Made by a program: the position numbers and the translations under genes. 64,000 nucleotides of DNA from Actinoplanes oryzae (GTDB lineage Bacteria > Actinomycetota > Actinomycetes > Mycobacteriales > Micromonosporaceae): assembly GCF_030757795.1 (NCBI RefSeq), contig NZ_JAUQWH010000026.1, positions 1-64,000 of the forward strand, in the 5' to 3' direction. This document shows positions 18,501 to 26,253 of this stretch, in pieces (position 1 is the stretch's first letter; every line of letters starts with the position of its first letter). The notes under the pieces were generated by a model that was given only the letters and a program-made list of their open reading frames with translations, made no database searches and had not been told where the DNA came from.

Positions 18501-18577
18501 GGTTCGGCCTGGAGACGCTCACCCCGGCGGCCCGGGACGATCTGGTCCGCCGCTCCCTGAAACACCTGCTCCGGTAA
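15533..18577 (+). CDS. Large secreted M14 zinc carboxypeptidase
   Basis: A 1014-residue exported metallopeptidase. The Sec signal ends near APAAAAPA at residue 32. A propeptide-like region (about 33-110) precedes the M14 domain (about 113-470). Zinc ligands are H176 and E179 in TQHAREW and H309 in INYHS; E379 in GFTPEMST is the general base, and DINRNFPERWGY carries substrate contacts. After residue 470 come a beta domain, a region with a ThuA/glutamine-amidotransferase-like look (about 545-800) and a C-terminal jelly-roll of the immune-inhibitor-A/MAM kind ending in FLDDVRVEV. GGAGG lies 7 bases before the ATG. It probably digests extracellular peptides. Confidence 0.88.
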   Translation: MRPARWATACALSLVTAAAAVLPGIAPAAAAPADDTLGVYTGTLDAAQFEKLRAAGIDPAEAAVTDAGGGKLSVETILGPRQAESLIAAGVPLAAKPATARKRAAAAPAVFRPYNTAGGIRDELAQAAAAHPRIAELETVGKSTRGVPIQAVKVTKGARSLADGRRPAVLYLGTQHAREWITPEMTRRLMHYFLDNYGKDATVTRLVDTTELWFLPVINVDGYDYTFTEGHRQWRKNLRDNNGDGQITAGDGVDINRNFPERWGYDDEGSSSDPASETYRGPKPASEPETKALDGLFRKVGFEFMINYHSAAELLLYGVGWQVDTPSPDDEIAVALAGDDAKPAVPGYDPDLSAELYPTNGETDGHAQVRYGTIGFTPEMSTCQTASALDPADQWDPAACESIFTFPDDEKLIQQEFAKNVPFALSVAQSAKDPADPVSTVGRTTPDLRTDPFTLSYGTSQQVAVTAKRELGPVTLHYSVNGSRARTVRAREWKGGERYGGELDKYFAEVRGTVPRQRSGDKVKVWFTAGRKTSASFTYTVASKIGGDVLVLAAEDVTGVSPAATDGAVTARYADEHVASLRKAGYRADVYDIDARGGVAPHPLGVLSHYRAVVWETGDDVIPRVTGQPAGTAARVAVQTELAVRDYLNEGGKLLYAGKNAGLAASGAAGTFSYKPEGPGECLDRADAACLPMVNDFEQYYLGAYSYIDGGGAGPDGSPYPVTGTAGKFQGFTAQPGAGHTAAFLATSSSLPPARFPQFASSKGALDWQLPGAQPYDPFEGSWYLWSGQADASYKRLTRTVDLTGATAGHLKFATSFDTEANWDYLFVEAHEAGTDTWTTLPDAGGLTTTATGDSCAGGVVELHPFLAHYQGADCSPTGTTGTWNAASGNSGGWKQFDADLSAYAGKQVEVSITYMSDWGTQGLGVFLDDVRVEVGGATAAQTGFETDLGGWTVAGAPAGSQGNTSDWARSQSAFDMGAAISTTDTVYLGFGLETLTPAARDDLVRRSLKHLLR

Positions 18578-18582
18578 TTCCG

Positions 18583-18609
18583 CTCTTTCGGCGCCAATCC
18601 GCCGAAGAG
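18583..18609 (+). terminator. Hairpin after the M14 gene
   Basis: CTCTTTCGGCG (18583-18593) pairs with CGCCGAAGAG (18600-18609) with one bulged T, 6 bases after the carboxypeptidase stop. Compact stem-loop without a U-run. Confidence 0.55.
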
Positions 18610-18724
18610 TGCCCCGCGCCGCGCGTTCCGTCGACGACAATGCGTCCGAGACATGAGCGCGCGGCGCGGTCGCGTGCGGGACCTCCGGCCTCCGGGGGCC
18701 GGGGGTGCCTCGAGGGGCGGAGAC

Positions 18725-20218
18725 ATGCGCGTGCGAGCACACCGCCGGCCGCTGGGGGCCGCGTTCCTGGCTGTCGTGACCACGCTGGCCACGGCGCTCG
18801 CCCCGGGGTCCGCCGCGGCGGCCCGTCCCGCTTCGTCGCTCACGTGGCAGCCGTGCGCGGAGGACAGGACGGCACAGTGCGCCACGCTGCGCGTACCCGT
18901 GGACTGGTCGGACCCCTACGGCCCGGCGGTCGGCGTCGCCGTGGCCCGGCGTCCCGCGGCCGACCCGAAGGCGCGCATCGGCGCGCTGCTCGTCAATCCG
19001 GGCGGCCCGGGCGGCTCGGGCGTCGACTTCGCGCTGGACAGCACCTACGTGTTCGGCGCCGCCGTGCGCCGCCGCTTCGACATCGTCGGCTTCGACCCGC
19101 GCGGGGTGGCGCGCAGCAACCCGGTCGTCTGCTCGTCCGCGCTGCTCGCCGCCGGGCCGTCCGTGATGATCTCCAACGCCCGGTCGTACGCCACCAACGT
19201 CGCGTTCAACCGCCGGCTCGCCGCGGACTGCGCCAAGCGCACCGGGCCGCTCTACGGGCACACCGACTCGCTGAGCGTCGCCCAGGACATGGACGCCCTC
19301 CGCGCCGCGCTCGGCGAGCAGACCGTCAGCTTCTACGGCGCCTCCTACGGCACCCTGCTCGGCGCCCAGTACGCGGAGCGCTATCCCCGGCGGGTCCGCG
19401 CGCTGGTCCTCGACGGCGTGATGGACCACAGCCGGAACGCGGGCGCCTTCCTCGCCGACGAGACCGCGGCCGCGCAGGACTCCTTCGACGAGTTCGTGGC
19501 CTGGTGCGACCGGAGTACGCAGTGCGCGGTGCACGGCCGGGACGTGCGTGCCCTCTGGGCGGCGCTGCTGTCCCGGGCCCGCCGCGGCACGCTGCGCGAC
19601 CCGTTCGACCCGGCGTCGAAGCTCGGCGTGCAGGAGCTGCTCGGCGTCGCCCTCGGCTCGTTCTACGACCCGCAGTGGCACTCCTTCGGCGTCTATCTGC
19701 GGGAGGCGACAGCCCTGGCCCGGAGGGCTCCCGCCCCGGTCACCGTGGCCGAGTTCAGCTTTCCGGCGGTCTTCTGCGACGACTGGGCCGGGCCCGCCGA
19801 CGGGTGGGCCGGGCTACGGCTGCGGCTCGCCCGGCTGAGCCGCGCGTACCCGCAGATGCCGGTGTCGCCGCTGGGCATGACGTCGATCGCCAGCTGCGTC
19901 GGCGACCCGCTGACCACCGACAATCCCCAGCGGCCGCTGGGCCCGGCGCGCACCGGCCCGATCCTGGTGCTCAACTCGCGGCACGACCCGGCGACGCCGT
20001 ACGCGTGGGCCCGCTCGGTCGCCGATCAGCTCGGGCCGGTGGCGACCTTGGTCACATACGAGGGGTGGGGCCACACCGCGTACGGCCGGACGCCCTGCGT
20101 GCGAGGCGTGGTGGATCGCTACCTGCTGACCGTGGTGTCCCCGGCCGCCGGCACGTCCTGCCCCGGCGTCGAACCGTCGGCTGGCGGTGTCGGCGCCGCC
20201 CGGCGGGGGTATCGTTAG
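18725..20218 (+). CDS. Secreted alpha/beta-hydrolase peptidase (TAP-like)
   Basis: A 497-residue exported enzyme of the Streptomyces tripeptidyl-aminopeptidase (SlpD/SlpE) group. The signal peptide covers residues 1 to about 32. LLVNPGGPGGSG is the oxyanion loop, FYGASYG carries the nucleophilic serine, NSRHDPATPY the aspartate and EGWGHTAY the histidine; the last two lie in the TAP-like C-terminal domain. The ATG at 18725 follows GGGGCGGAG; an ATG at 18653 would add an unlikely Arg-rich extension. The stop codon overlaps a palindrome that precedes the ABC exporter. Confidence 0.87.
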   Translation: MRVRAHRRPLGAAFLAVVTTLATALAPGSAAAARPASSLTWQPCAEDRTAQCATLRVPVDWSDPYGPAVGVAVARRPAADPKARIGALLVNPGGPGGSGVDFALDSTYVFGAAVRRRFDIVGFDPRGVARSNPVVCSSALLAAGPSVMISNARSYATNVAFNRRLAADCAKRTGPLYGHTDSLSVAQDMDALRAALGEQTVSFYGASYGTLLGAQYAERYPRRVRALVLDGVMDHSRNAGAFLADETAAAQDSFDEFVAWCDRSTQCAVHGRDVRALWAALLSRARRGTLRDPFDPASKLGVQELLGVALGSFYDPQWHSFGVYLREATALARRAPAPVTVAEFSFPAVFCDDWAGPADGWAGLRLRLARLSRAYPQMPVSPLGMTSIASCVGDPLTTDNPQRPLGPARTGPILVLNSRHDPATPYAWARSVADQLGPVATLVTYEGWGHTAYGRTPCVRGVVDRYLLTVVSPAAGTSCPGVEPSAGGVGAARRGYR

Positions 20219-20227
20219 CCAGGCTAA
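20215..20227. promoter_or_regulatory. Perfect palindrome, probable operator of the ABC exporter
   Basis: TTAGCC-A-GGCTAA is a perfect 6+1+6 dyad, 25 bases before the TTG start of the exporter. It overlaps the TAG stop of the upstream peptidase gene and a possible -10 (TATCGT, 20210-20215). It looks like a MarR- or DtxR-class site but is one base shorter in the centre than the IdeR/DtxR consensus. No regulator gene is adjacent. Confidence 0.55.
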
Positions 20228-20252
20228 GCACCTGGTTCCGAAGGAGTCGCCC

Positions 20253-22016
20253 TTGAGTCGCCGTGCACCCAGGGCGTCCATCGATCCCGACTCCCGCAAG
20301 ACCTGGCTGCGCCGGGCCATGCCGCTGGTCAAGGCGCACCGGGTCATGCTGATCACCTCGCTGGTGCTGTCCTTCGCCGGGCTGATCGTGCAGGTGCAGA
20401 TCCCCAACCTGCTGCGCATCGGCATCGACAAGGCCGTGGTGGAGCGCGCCGCCCCGCTGTCCGTCTATGTCTGGGGCATCGTCGGCCTCGCCCTGCTCCA
20501 GGGCCTCATCAACTATCTGGCGCGGCTCTACCTGCTGCGTACGGCGTACGAGATCGAGTACGACCTGCGGAACATCGTCTACGCCCACCTGGTCCGCATG
20601 CCGTTCGGCTTCTTCGACCGGGTCCAGTCCGGCGAGCTGATGTCGCGGTCCAGCTCCGACATCCGGGCCGTGCAGATGTACCTGTCCTTCGGCCCGTCGA
20701 TCCTCGTGCAGTGCCTCATCGCCGTGGCCGCCTTCGGGCTGATGCTCTCGATCAACGTCCCGCTGGCCCTGGTCGCCATGGCCACCATGCCGCTGATCGG
20801 GCTGCTCGGCGTCGGCATGCGCAAGGCCGTCTTCCCCGTCTCCTGGCTCATCCAGTCCCGGCTGGCCCGGCTCGCCACCATCGTCGACGAGAACATCCAG
20901 GGCGTCCGCATCGTCAAGGCCTTCGCCGCCGAGGGCCGTCAGCTGCGCTCGCTGGGCGAGGCCGCCGACCGCATCCGGTGGGCGTACGTGCAGGACGCGC
21001 GGATCCGCAGCCGCTGGAACCCGGTGCTCGACAACTTGCCCCGGCTTGGCCTCGCCCTGGTCCTGCTCATCGGCGGGCTCATGGTCCTCGACGGCCACAC
21101 GACCGTCGGCACGATCGTGGCGTTCAACTCCTACGTGCTGATGCTGCAGCCGCCGTTCCGCCTCCTCGGCATGATGATCATGATGGGTCAGCGCGCCTCG
21201 GCCTCGGCCCGCCGCATCTACGAGATCCTCGACACCCCCAGCGACGTGGTCGACGCCCCGGACGCCGTGGACGTCGCGCTCGCCGGCGACGTGCGCTTCG
21301 AGGGCGTCCGCTTCTCCTACCCGAACGGCACGCCCGCGCTCGACGGCCTCGACCTGCATCTGCGCCCCGGCGAGACGGTCGCCGTGGTCGGCGCGACCGG
21401 CAGCGGCAAGTCCACGCTCGGCCGCCTGCTCGGCCGGTTCTACGACGTCACCGAGGGCCGGGTCACCCTCGACGGGCACGACGTGCGCTCGCTGCGCCTC
21501 GACGCGCTGCGCCGGCAGGTCGGCATCGTGCCGGACGAGCCGTTCCTCTTCTCGCTGTCGATCCACGACAACATCGCGTACGGGCGGCCGTCCGCCACCC
21601 GCGCCGAGGTCGAGGACGCCGCCCGGGCCGCCGGGGCCGACGGCTTCGTCCGTGAGCTGCCCGACGGCTACGACACCGTGGTGGGCGAGCGCGGCTACAC
21701 CCTCTCGGGCGGCCAGCGGCAGCGCATCGCCATCGCCCGGGCCCTGCTGGTCAACCCGCCGATCCTCGTCCTCGACGACGCGACCAGCGCGATCGACGTC
21801 ACCGTCGAGCAGGCCATCCACGAGTCGCTGCGCGAGCGCATGGCGGGCCGCACGACGCTGATCGTCGCGCACCGGCTGTCGACGATCGGGCTGGCCGAGC
21901 GGGTGGTCCTGATGGAAGGAGGCCGGATCGTGGCGGACGGGACACATGCGGGTCTGCTGGCGTCGGAGCCCCGCTATGCGAAGGTGCTGGCGGCGTCCTT
22001 GGACACCGTCGCATGA
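20253..22016 (+). CDS. ABC exporter half-transporter, degenerate ATP site subunit
   Basis: A 587-residue fused membrane-ATPase subunit with six membrane helices (about 30-310) and one nucleotide-binding domain. Walker A is GATGSGKST (380-388), the signature LSGGQ (484-488) is canonical and the H-loop is VAHRLST. Two catalytic positions are altered: the Q-loop reads VPDEP (D428 in place of Gln) and Walker B reads ILVLDDA (D509 in place of the catalytic Glu). It starts at TTG with AAGGAG 6 bases upstream. Its stop overlaps the start of the partner gene (ATGA). Such pairs export drugs, lipids or peptides. Confidence 0.9.
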   Translation: MSRRAPRASIDPDSRKTWLRRAMPLVKAHRVMLITSLVLSFAGLIVQVQIPNLLRIGIDKAVVERAAPLSVYVWGIVGLALLQGLINYLARLYLLRTAYEIEYDLRNIVYAHLVRMPFGFFDRVQSGELMSRSSSDIRAVQMYLSFGPSILVQCLIAVAAFGLMLSINVPLALVAMATMPLIGLLGVGMRKAVFPVSWLIQSRLARLATIVDENIQGVRIVKAFAAEGRQLRSLGEAADRIRWAYVQDARIRSRWNPVLDNLPRLGLALVLLIGGLMVLDGHTTVGTIVAFNSYVLMLQPPFRLLGMMIMMGQRASASARRIYEILDTPSDVVDAPDAVDVALAGDVRFEGVRFSYPNGTPALDGLDLHLRPGETVAVVGATGSGKSTLGRLLGRFYDVTEGRVTLDGHDVRSLRLDALRRQVGIVPDEPFLFSLSIHDNIAYGRPSATRAEVEDAARAAGADGFVRELPDGYDTVVGERGYTLSGGQRQRIAIARALLVNPPILVLDDATSAIDVTVEQAIHESLRERMAGRTTLIVAHRLSTIGLAERVVLMEGGRIVADGTHAGLLASEPRYAKVLAASLDTVA

Positions 22017-23950
22017 GCATGTTCGGTGGTGGCTTCGGCGGCTTCAACGCCGGCGGCAGGCCGACGGTGGGCGCGGCGGGCCGCAGCGGCAACGGGCTGC
22101 CCTTCGCGGGCATCCCGGCGGACCTGGCCGAGGGCGTCGCCCGCCTCGAACGCGCCGAGCCCGGCGACGGCGACCCGCACGTCGCCTTCGACCCCGTCGC
22201 CGACCGGGGCGGCCGGGTGTCCTTCACCCGGCTCGTCGCCGGGCGCCCCGGCATGCTGGTCGCCGCGGTGGTGGCCGTGCTCGTGGAGACCTTGCTGCTG
22301 CAGGCCGGCCCGTTGCTCGTCCAGATAGGAATCGATCATGGCATCGGGGGCCGGAACCTGCCCGTCCTGATCGGCGCGACGGTCGCCTTCGTCGCGGCGG
22401 TGCTGCTCACCGGCGTGGCCACCGCGGTCCGCATGCGCCAGAGCGGGCGGCTCGCCTCCTCCGCCACCCGGGACCTGCGCATCCGCGTCTTCGCGCACCT
22501 GCAGCGCATGTCGCTGGACTATTACACCAAGGAGAAGGCCGGCGTCACCATGACCCGGATGACCTCCGACGTGGAGAGCCTGCAGACCCTGATCGGCGAC
22601 GGCTTCGCCCAGTTCGGCATCCAGGCCCTCACCATGGTCGTGGTCACGGCGGTCCTGTTCCACTACAACGCCGGGCTCGCCCTCGTCACGCTGCTGCTGG
22701 TCGTGCCGCCGCTCACCGCCATGTCGCTGTGGTATCGCAAGGCGGCCGACCGCGGCTACAACCGGCAGCGCGACGCCATCGCCACCATGTTCGCCGACCT
22801 CTCCGAGAGCCTGAACGGCGCCCGGGTCGTCACCGCCCACAACCGCCAGGAACGCAACATCGTCGGCCACCGCGAGGTCGTCGGCGACTACCGGGACGCC
22901 AACGACTTCACCGGCCGCATCAACGCCCTCTACGGCCCCGGCTCCTCGGTCATCGGCATGCTCGGCATGGCGGCGCTGCTCCTCCTCGGCGGCCGCATGG
23001 TCCTGCGCGGCACGCTCACCATCGGCGAGCTGACCGCCTTCGTGCTCTACCTCAACGCCTTCTTCCAGCCGGTCCAGCAGCTCGTCCAGCTCTACACCCA
23101 GTACCAGCAGGCCCGCGCGGCGGTCGGCAAGCTCAACGGCCTGCTCGCCACCCCGCCCTCGGTCGCCGAGTCCCCGGACGCGGTCGCCTTGCCCCGCGTC
23201 GAGGGTTCGCTGGTCTTCGACGACGTGAGCTTCGGCTACCTTCCCGACCGGCCCGTCCTGGCGCACGTCAGCCTCACCATCGCCGCGGGGGAGACCATCG
23301 CCTGCGTCGGCCCGACCGGCGCCGGCAAGTCCACCCTCGCCAAGCTGGTCACCAGGCTCTACGACCCCACGGCCGGCCACATCCGCATCGACGGCCACGA
23401 CCTGCGCGACGTGACCCTCGAGTCGCTGCGCCGCCAGATCGGCGTCGTCCCCCAGGAGCCCTTCCTCTTCGCCGGCACGCTGCGCGACAACATCGCCTTC
23501 GCCCGCCCCACCGCCACCGACGCCGAAGTCTGGGCCGCCGTCGACGCGGTCGGCCTGCGCGACCTCGTCGAACGCACCCCGGAAGGCCTCCAGACCCCCC
23601 TCCACGAACGAGGCCAGTCCGTCTCGTCGGGGGAACGGCAACTGCTCGCCCTGGCCCGCGCCTTCCTCGCCGAGCCGCGCGTGGTCGTCCTCGACGAGGC
23701 CACCTCCAGCCTGGACCTCCGCAGCGAGCTCAGGGTCGAGGCCGCCCTGGACCGCCTCCTCGAAGGCCGCACGGCCATCCTGGTCGCCCACCGCCTCTCC
23801 ACGGCCATGCGAGCCGACCGCATCGTCGTCGTCGACGACCACCGGATCGTCGAGACCGGCACCCACGCCGAGCTCCTGGCCGCGGGCGGCCGCTACGCCA
23901 CGATGTTCGAGACCTGGGCGAGCACCAGCACCCCGACCGCCACCTCCTGA
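22013..23950 (+). CDS. ABC exporter half-transporter, canonical ATP site subunit
   Basis: Partner of the preceding subunit, 645 residues. An unusual glycine-rich N-terminus (about 1-65) precedes six membrane helices. The ATPase domain has Walker A GPTGAGKST (433-441), a normal Q-loop (Q481 in VPQEP) and Walker B VVVLDEATSSLD with catalytic E562. The signature reads VSSGER (537-542) instead of LSGGQ. Together with the first subunit this gives one complete and one degenerate ATP site, as in heterodimeric exporters such as TM287/288 and BmrCD. The ATG overlaps the upstream TGA. Confidence 0.92.
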   Translation: MSMFGGGFGGFNAGGRPTVGAAGRSGNGLPFAGIPADLAEGVARLERAEPGDGDPHVAFDPVADRGGRVSFTRLVAGRPGMLVAAVVAVLVETLLLQAGPLLVQIGIDHGIGGRNLPVLIGATVAFVAAVLLTGVATAVRMRQSGRLASSATRDLRIRVFAHLQRMSLDYYTKEKAGVTMTRMTSDVESLQTLIGDGFAQFGIQALTMVVVTAVLFHYNAGLALVTLLLVVPPLTAMSLWYRKAADRGYNRQRDAIATMFADLSESLNGARVVTAHNRQERNIVGHREVVGDYRDANDFTGRINALYGPGSSVIGMLGMAALLLLGGRMVLRGTLTIGELTAFVLYLNAFFQPVQQLVQLYTQYQQARAAVGKLNGLLATPPSVAESPDAVALPRVEGSLVFDDVSFGYLPDRPVLAHVSLTIAAGETIACVGPTGAGKSTLAKLVTRLYDPTAGHIRIDGHDLRDVTLESLRRQIGVVPQEPFLFAGTLRDNIAFARPTATDAEVWAAVDAVGLRDLVERTPEGLQTPLHERGQSVSSGERQLLALARAFLAEPRVVVLDEATSSLDLRSELRVEAALDRLLEGRTAILVAHRLSTAMRADRIVVVDDHRIVETGTHAELLAAGGRYATMFETWASTSTPTATS

Positions 23951-23996
23951 CCCCGCCTCACTGGCGCGGGCAGAGTGTTCAGGTGACCGAGGAGAA

Positions 23997-24689
23997 CTAT
24001 CGCCGGCGTAGTGCGGATCCGGCGGTGATGAAGGCGGCGAGGAACAGGTAGACGGCGCCGCGTTCGAAGAAGCCGATGAGCACGCTGATCCCGGCGGCGA
24101 GGATGCCGCCGAAGGCCACCAGGGAGACCAGGCCGAGGGCGCCGAGCACCACGCAGATCCGGCCTGTCCCGGGGGACAGTCCGAGTGCCTGGTGCCGGCG
24201 GCCGAGCAGTATGGCCAGGACGTTGCCGCCGATGAACAGGCCGAAGGCGCCGAGCCCGTGGTAGGTGGCGGTGCCGTTCTCGATGGCTTCGCCTGATCCG
24301 GGAAACAGGCCGACCAGCACACCGCCGGCGGCCAGCAGCACGGCCATGGCGGTGAGCGTCCAGCGGCGGGCGCCGCGCAGGCCCTTCAACAGGAGCACGC
24401 CGACGAGAGCGGCGACCCCGAACGTGACGAAGCCGGTGTTCATCACCCAGGCGAGTGGTGAGTACATGTACTGGTCGAAGGCCGTCGAGGGACCGTGGAC
24501 CCCGAGGTCGCTGATGAAGTGGTAGGTGTAGCTGTAGGGCGGGTCGGTCCAGGCCGAGGCGGCGATGAACTCGGCGAGGAAAAAGACGATCCCGCTCGCG
24601 ACGAGTGCCGTTCCCGCCGTGCGGCGACGCGGGGAGGCGAGGGTTTCCCGCGGTGTTTCGCCGGCTGCGATGGCGATGTCGTGGCTCAT
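23997..24689 (-). CDS. DUF998-type integral membrane protein
   Basis: A 230-residue protein with about six membrane helices. SYTYHFISDLGVHGPSTAFD near residue 55 and a hydrophobic repeat pattern match the DUF998 family, whose role is unknown. The ATG overlaps the TGA of the upstream monooxygenase (ATGA), so it is the last gene of a three-gene operon and co-translated with the flavoenzyme. It might form a membrane partner for that enzyme or for export of its product, but nothing in the sequence proves this. Convergent with the ABC exporter. Confidence 0.8.
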   Translation of the reverse strand: MSHDIAIAAGETPRETLASPRRRTAGTALVASGIVFFLAEFIAASAWTDPPYSYTYHFISDLGVHGPSTAFDQYMYSPLAWVMNTGFVTFGVAALVGVLLLKGLRGARRWTLTAMAVLLAAGGVLVGLFPGSGEAIENGTATYHGLGAFGLFIGGNVLAILLGRRHQALGLSPGTGRICVVLGALGLVSLVAFGGILAAGISVLIGFFERGAVYLFLAAFITAGSALRRR

Positions 24690-26227
24690 GGTGCCCTCCG
24701 GGCGTGTGCGGACTGCGGGTTGCCGAACCAGCGCCGGGCGGCCTGGTCGAGGCCGTCGTGCTCGGCGTTCCGGTCGCTCGACCAGGCGACGACGCCGTCG
24801 GGGCGCACGAGTACGGCGGTGTAGCCGAGGTCGTTGCGGGCCGGGCCGGTCACGTACCGGATCCGGTCGGTCCAGCCGGCGAGCGCATCGTGTCGGTGCC
24901 GGTCGGCGGTGAAATCGAGCACGACGCCTCGCCCGTCGTTCAGCAGGTCGCCGAGCATGGTGCCGTCGCCGAGCCGGAAGTCCGGGGCGTTGCGGCCGGT
25001 CAGTGGGTGTTCGTCGCCCACGTCGTAGCGGTTGGCGACACCTGAGGTCCGTTCCCACACATACGTGGTGGCGTCCGCGGTGGCGAGCAGGTCGCGCATC
25101 AGCGTTTGCAGGGCCGGTGCGTACTGGTCCGGCCGCATGACCGCCACCTGGGCGCGGGACCAGTCCAGCACCCGGGCGCCGATCGGGTGCCGCTCCTCGG
25201 CATAGGTGTCCAGCAGGCCGTCGGGGGCGGTGCCGCGCACGGTTGCGGCGAGTTTCCAGCCCAGGTTCAGGGCATCGCCGATGCCGAGGTTGAGTCCTTG
25301 GCCGCCGAGCGGGGAGTGGATGTGCGCGGCGTCGCCGGCCAGCAGCACCCGATGCTGCCGGTAGGTGGTGGTCTGCATGGCCCGGTCGGTGAAGCTGGAG
25401 GCCAACTCGACCTCGTCGACGGTGACCTCGACGCCGGACACGCGACGCAGGACGGTTTGCAGATGGTCCGGCGTCAAGGGCTGGGAACGGTCGAACGCGC
25501 CGCCGTCGAAGTCCATCATGCCGATGTAGCCGCCGGCGGGCATTCGCAGGTACATGCCGTTCGGTGTCACGTTGAAGCCGGGGCTCAGCTTGTCCCGCCC
25601 CTCGACGCCACCGGTGAACAGGTAGCCGGTCAGCTGCGGTTCGGTGCCGGCGAAGTCGAACCCGGCCAGCCCGCGTACGGTGCTGCGCCCGCCGTCACAG
25701 CCGACCACCCAGCGCGCCGGGTATTCCTGCCCGCCGGCCCGCACCACCACGTGCTCGTCATGCTGGGTCAGGCCGGTGGCCTCGATGCCGCGCCGGATGT
25801 CGACACCCAGTTCGGCCGCCCGCTGGGCGAGCACCGACTCGACTGCGTCCAGGCTGGTCAGCATGCCGTCCATGGCCGGCCCGGGCAGCCGCAGCGACAG
25901 GGTGGCCGGGCTGACCTTCGCCGGGTCGAGCATGATGCCGGCGAAGTGGTTCACCGAACGCGGCGCCGGAGTCCGCGGCGCGTCGGGATCGGCGCCCACC
26001 TCGTCACGGCCGCCCGATGCGGCCAGCAACCGCGCCAGCATCCCGCGGCGGTGGAACGCCTCGACCGAGGCGGCGTTCAGTCCCCGCAGCCCGAGCGGGA
26101 ACGTCCGCCACGGCGAGTGCGGCTGTGCCTCTCGTTCCAGCACCGTCACTGAGCAGCCCGCCAGGCCGAGCTCGCACGCGAGGAACAGCCCGACCGGGCC
26201 ACCGCCGACGATCACTACATCACGCAT
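24686..26227 (-). CDS. FAD-dependent aromatic/polyketide hydroxylase
   Basis: A 513-residue class A flavin monooxygenase. It shows VVIVGGGPVGLFLACELGLA for FAD binding, VVGCDGGRSTVR as the DG motif and VLLAGDAAHIHSPLGGQGLN as the GD motif. A thioredoxin-like C-terminal domain (about 400-513) is typical of hydroxylases acting on polyketides, phenols or rifamycins. It sits between an SGNH hydrolase and a DUF998 protein, and downstream of a SARP regulator, suggesting a small tailoring or detoxification operon. Confidence 0.88.
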   Translation of the reverse strand: MRDVVIVGGGPVGLFLACELGLAGCSVTVLEREAQPHSPWRTFPLGLRGLNAASVEAFHRRGMLARLLAASGGRDEVGADPDAPRTPAPRSVNHFAGIMLDPAKVSPATLSLRLPGPAMDGMLTSLDAVESVLAQRAAELGVDIRRGIEATGLTQHDEHVVVRAGGQEYPARWVVGCDGGRSTVRGLAGFDFAGTEPQLTGYLFTGGVEGRDKLSPGFNVTPNGMYLRMPAGGYIGMMDFDGGAFDRSQPLTPDHLQTVLRRVSGVEVTVDEVELASSFTDRAMQTTTYRQHRVLLAGDAAHIHSPLGGQGLNLGIGDALNLGWKLAATVRGTAPDGLLDTYAEERHPIGARVLDWSRAQVAVMRPDQYAPALQTLMRDLLATADATTYVWERTSGVANRYDVGDEHPLTGRNAPDFRLGDGTMLGDLLNDGRGVVLDFTADRHRHDALAGWTDRIRYVTGPARNDLGYTAVLVRPDGVVAWSSDRNAEHDGLDQAARRWFGNPQSAHARRAP

Positions 26228-26253
26228 CAGAATCTCCCTCGGTCAGCGGTGGA

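Noticed and set aside
15515..19681. A 1388-codon open frame on the minus strand
   Set aside because: It lies opposite the M14 and TAP-like peptidase genes. The translation is Arg/Gly/Val-rich with no domain, the normal antisense artefact of very high GC DNA.
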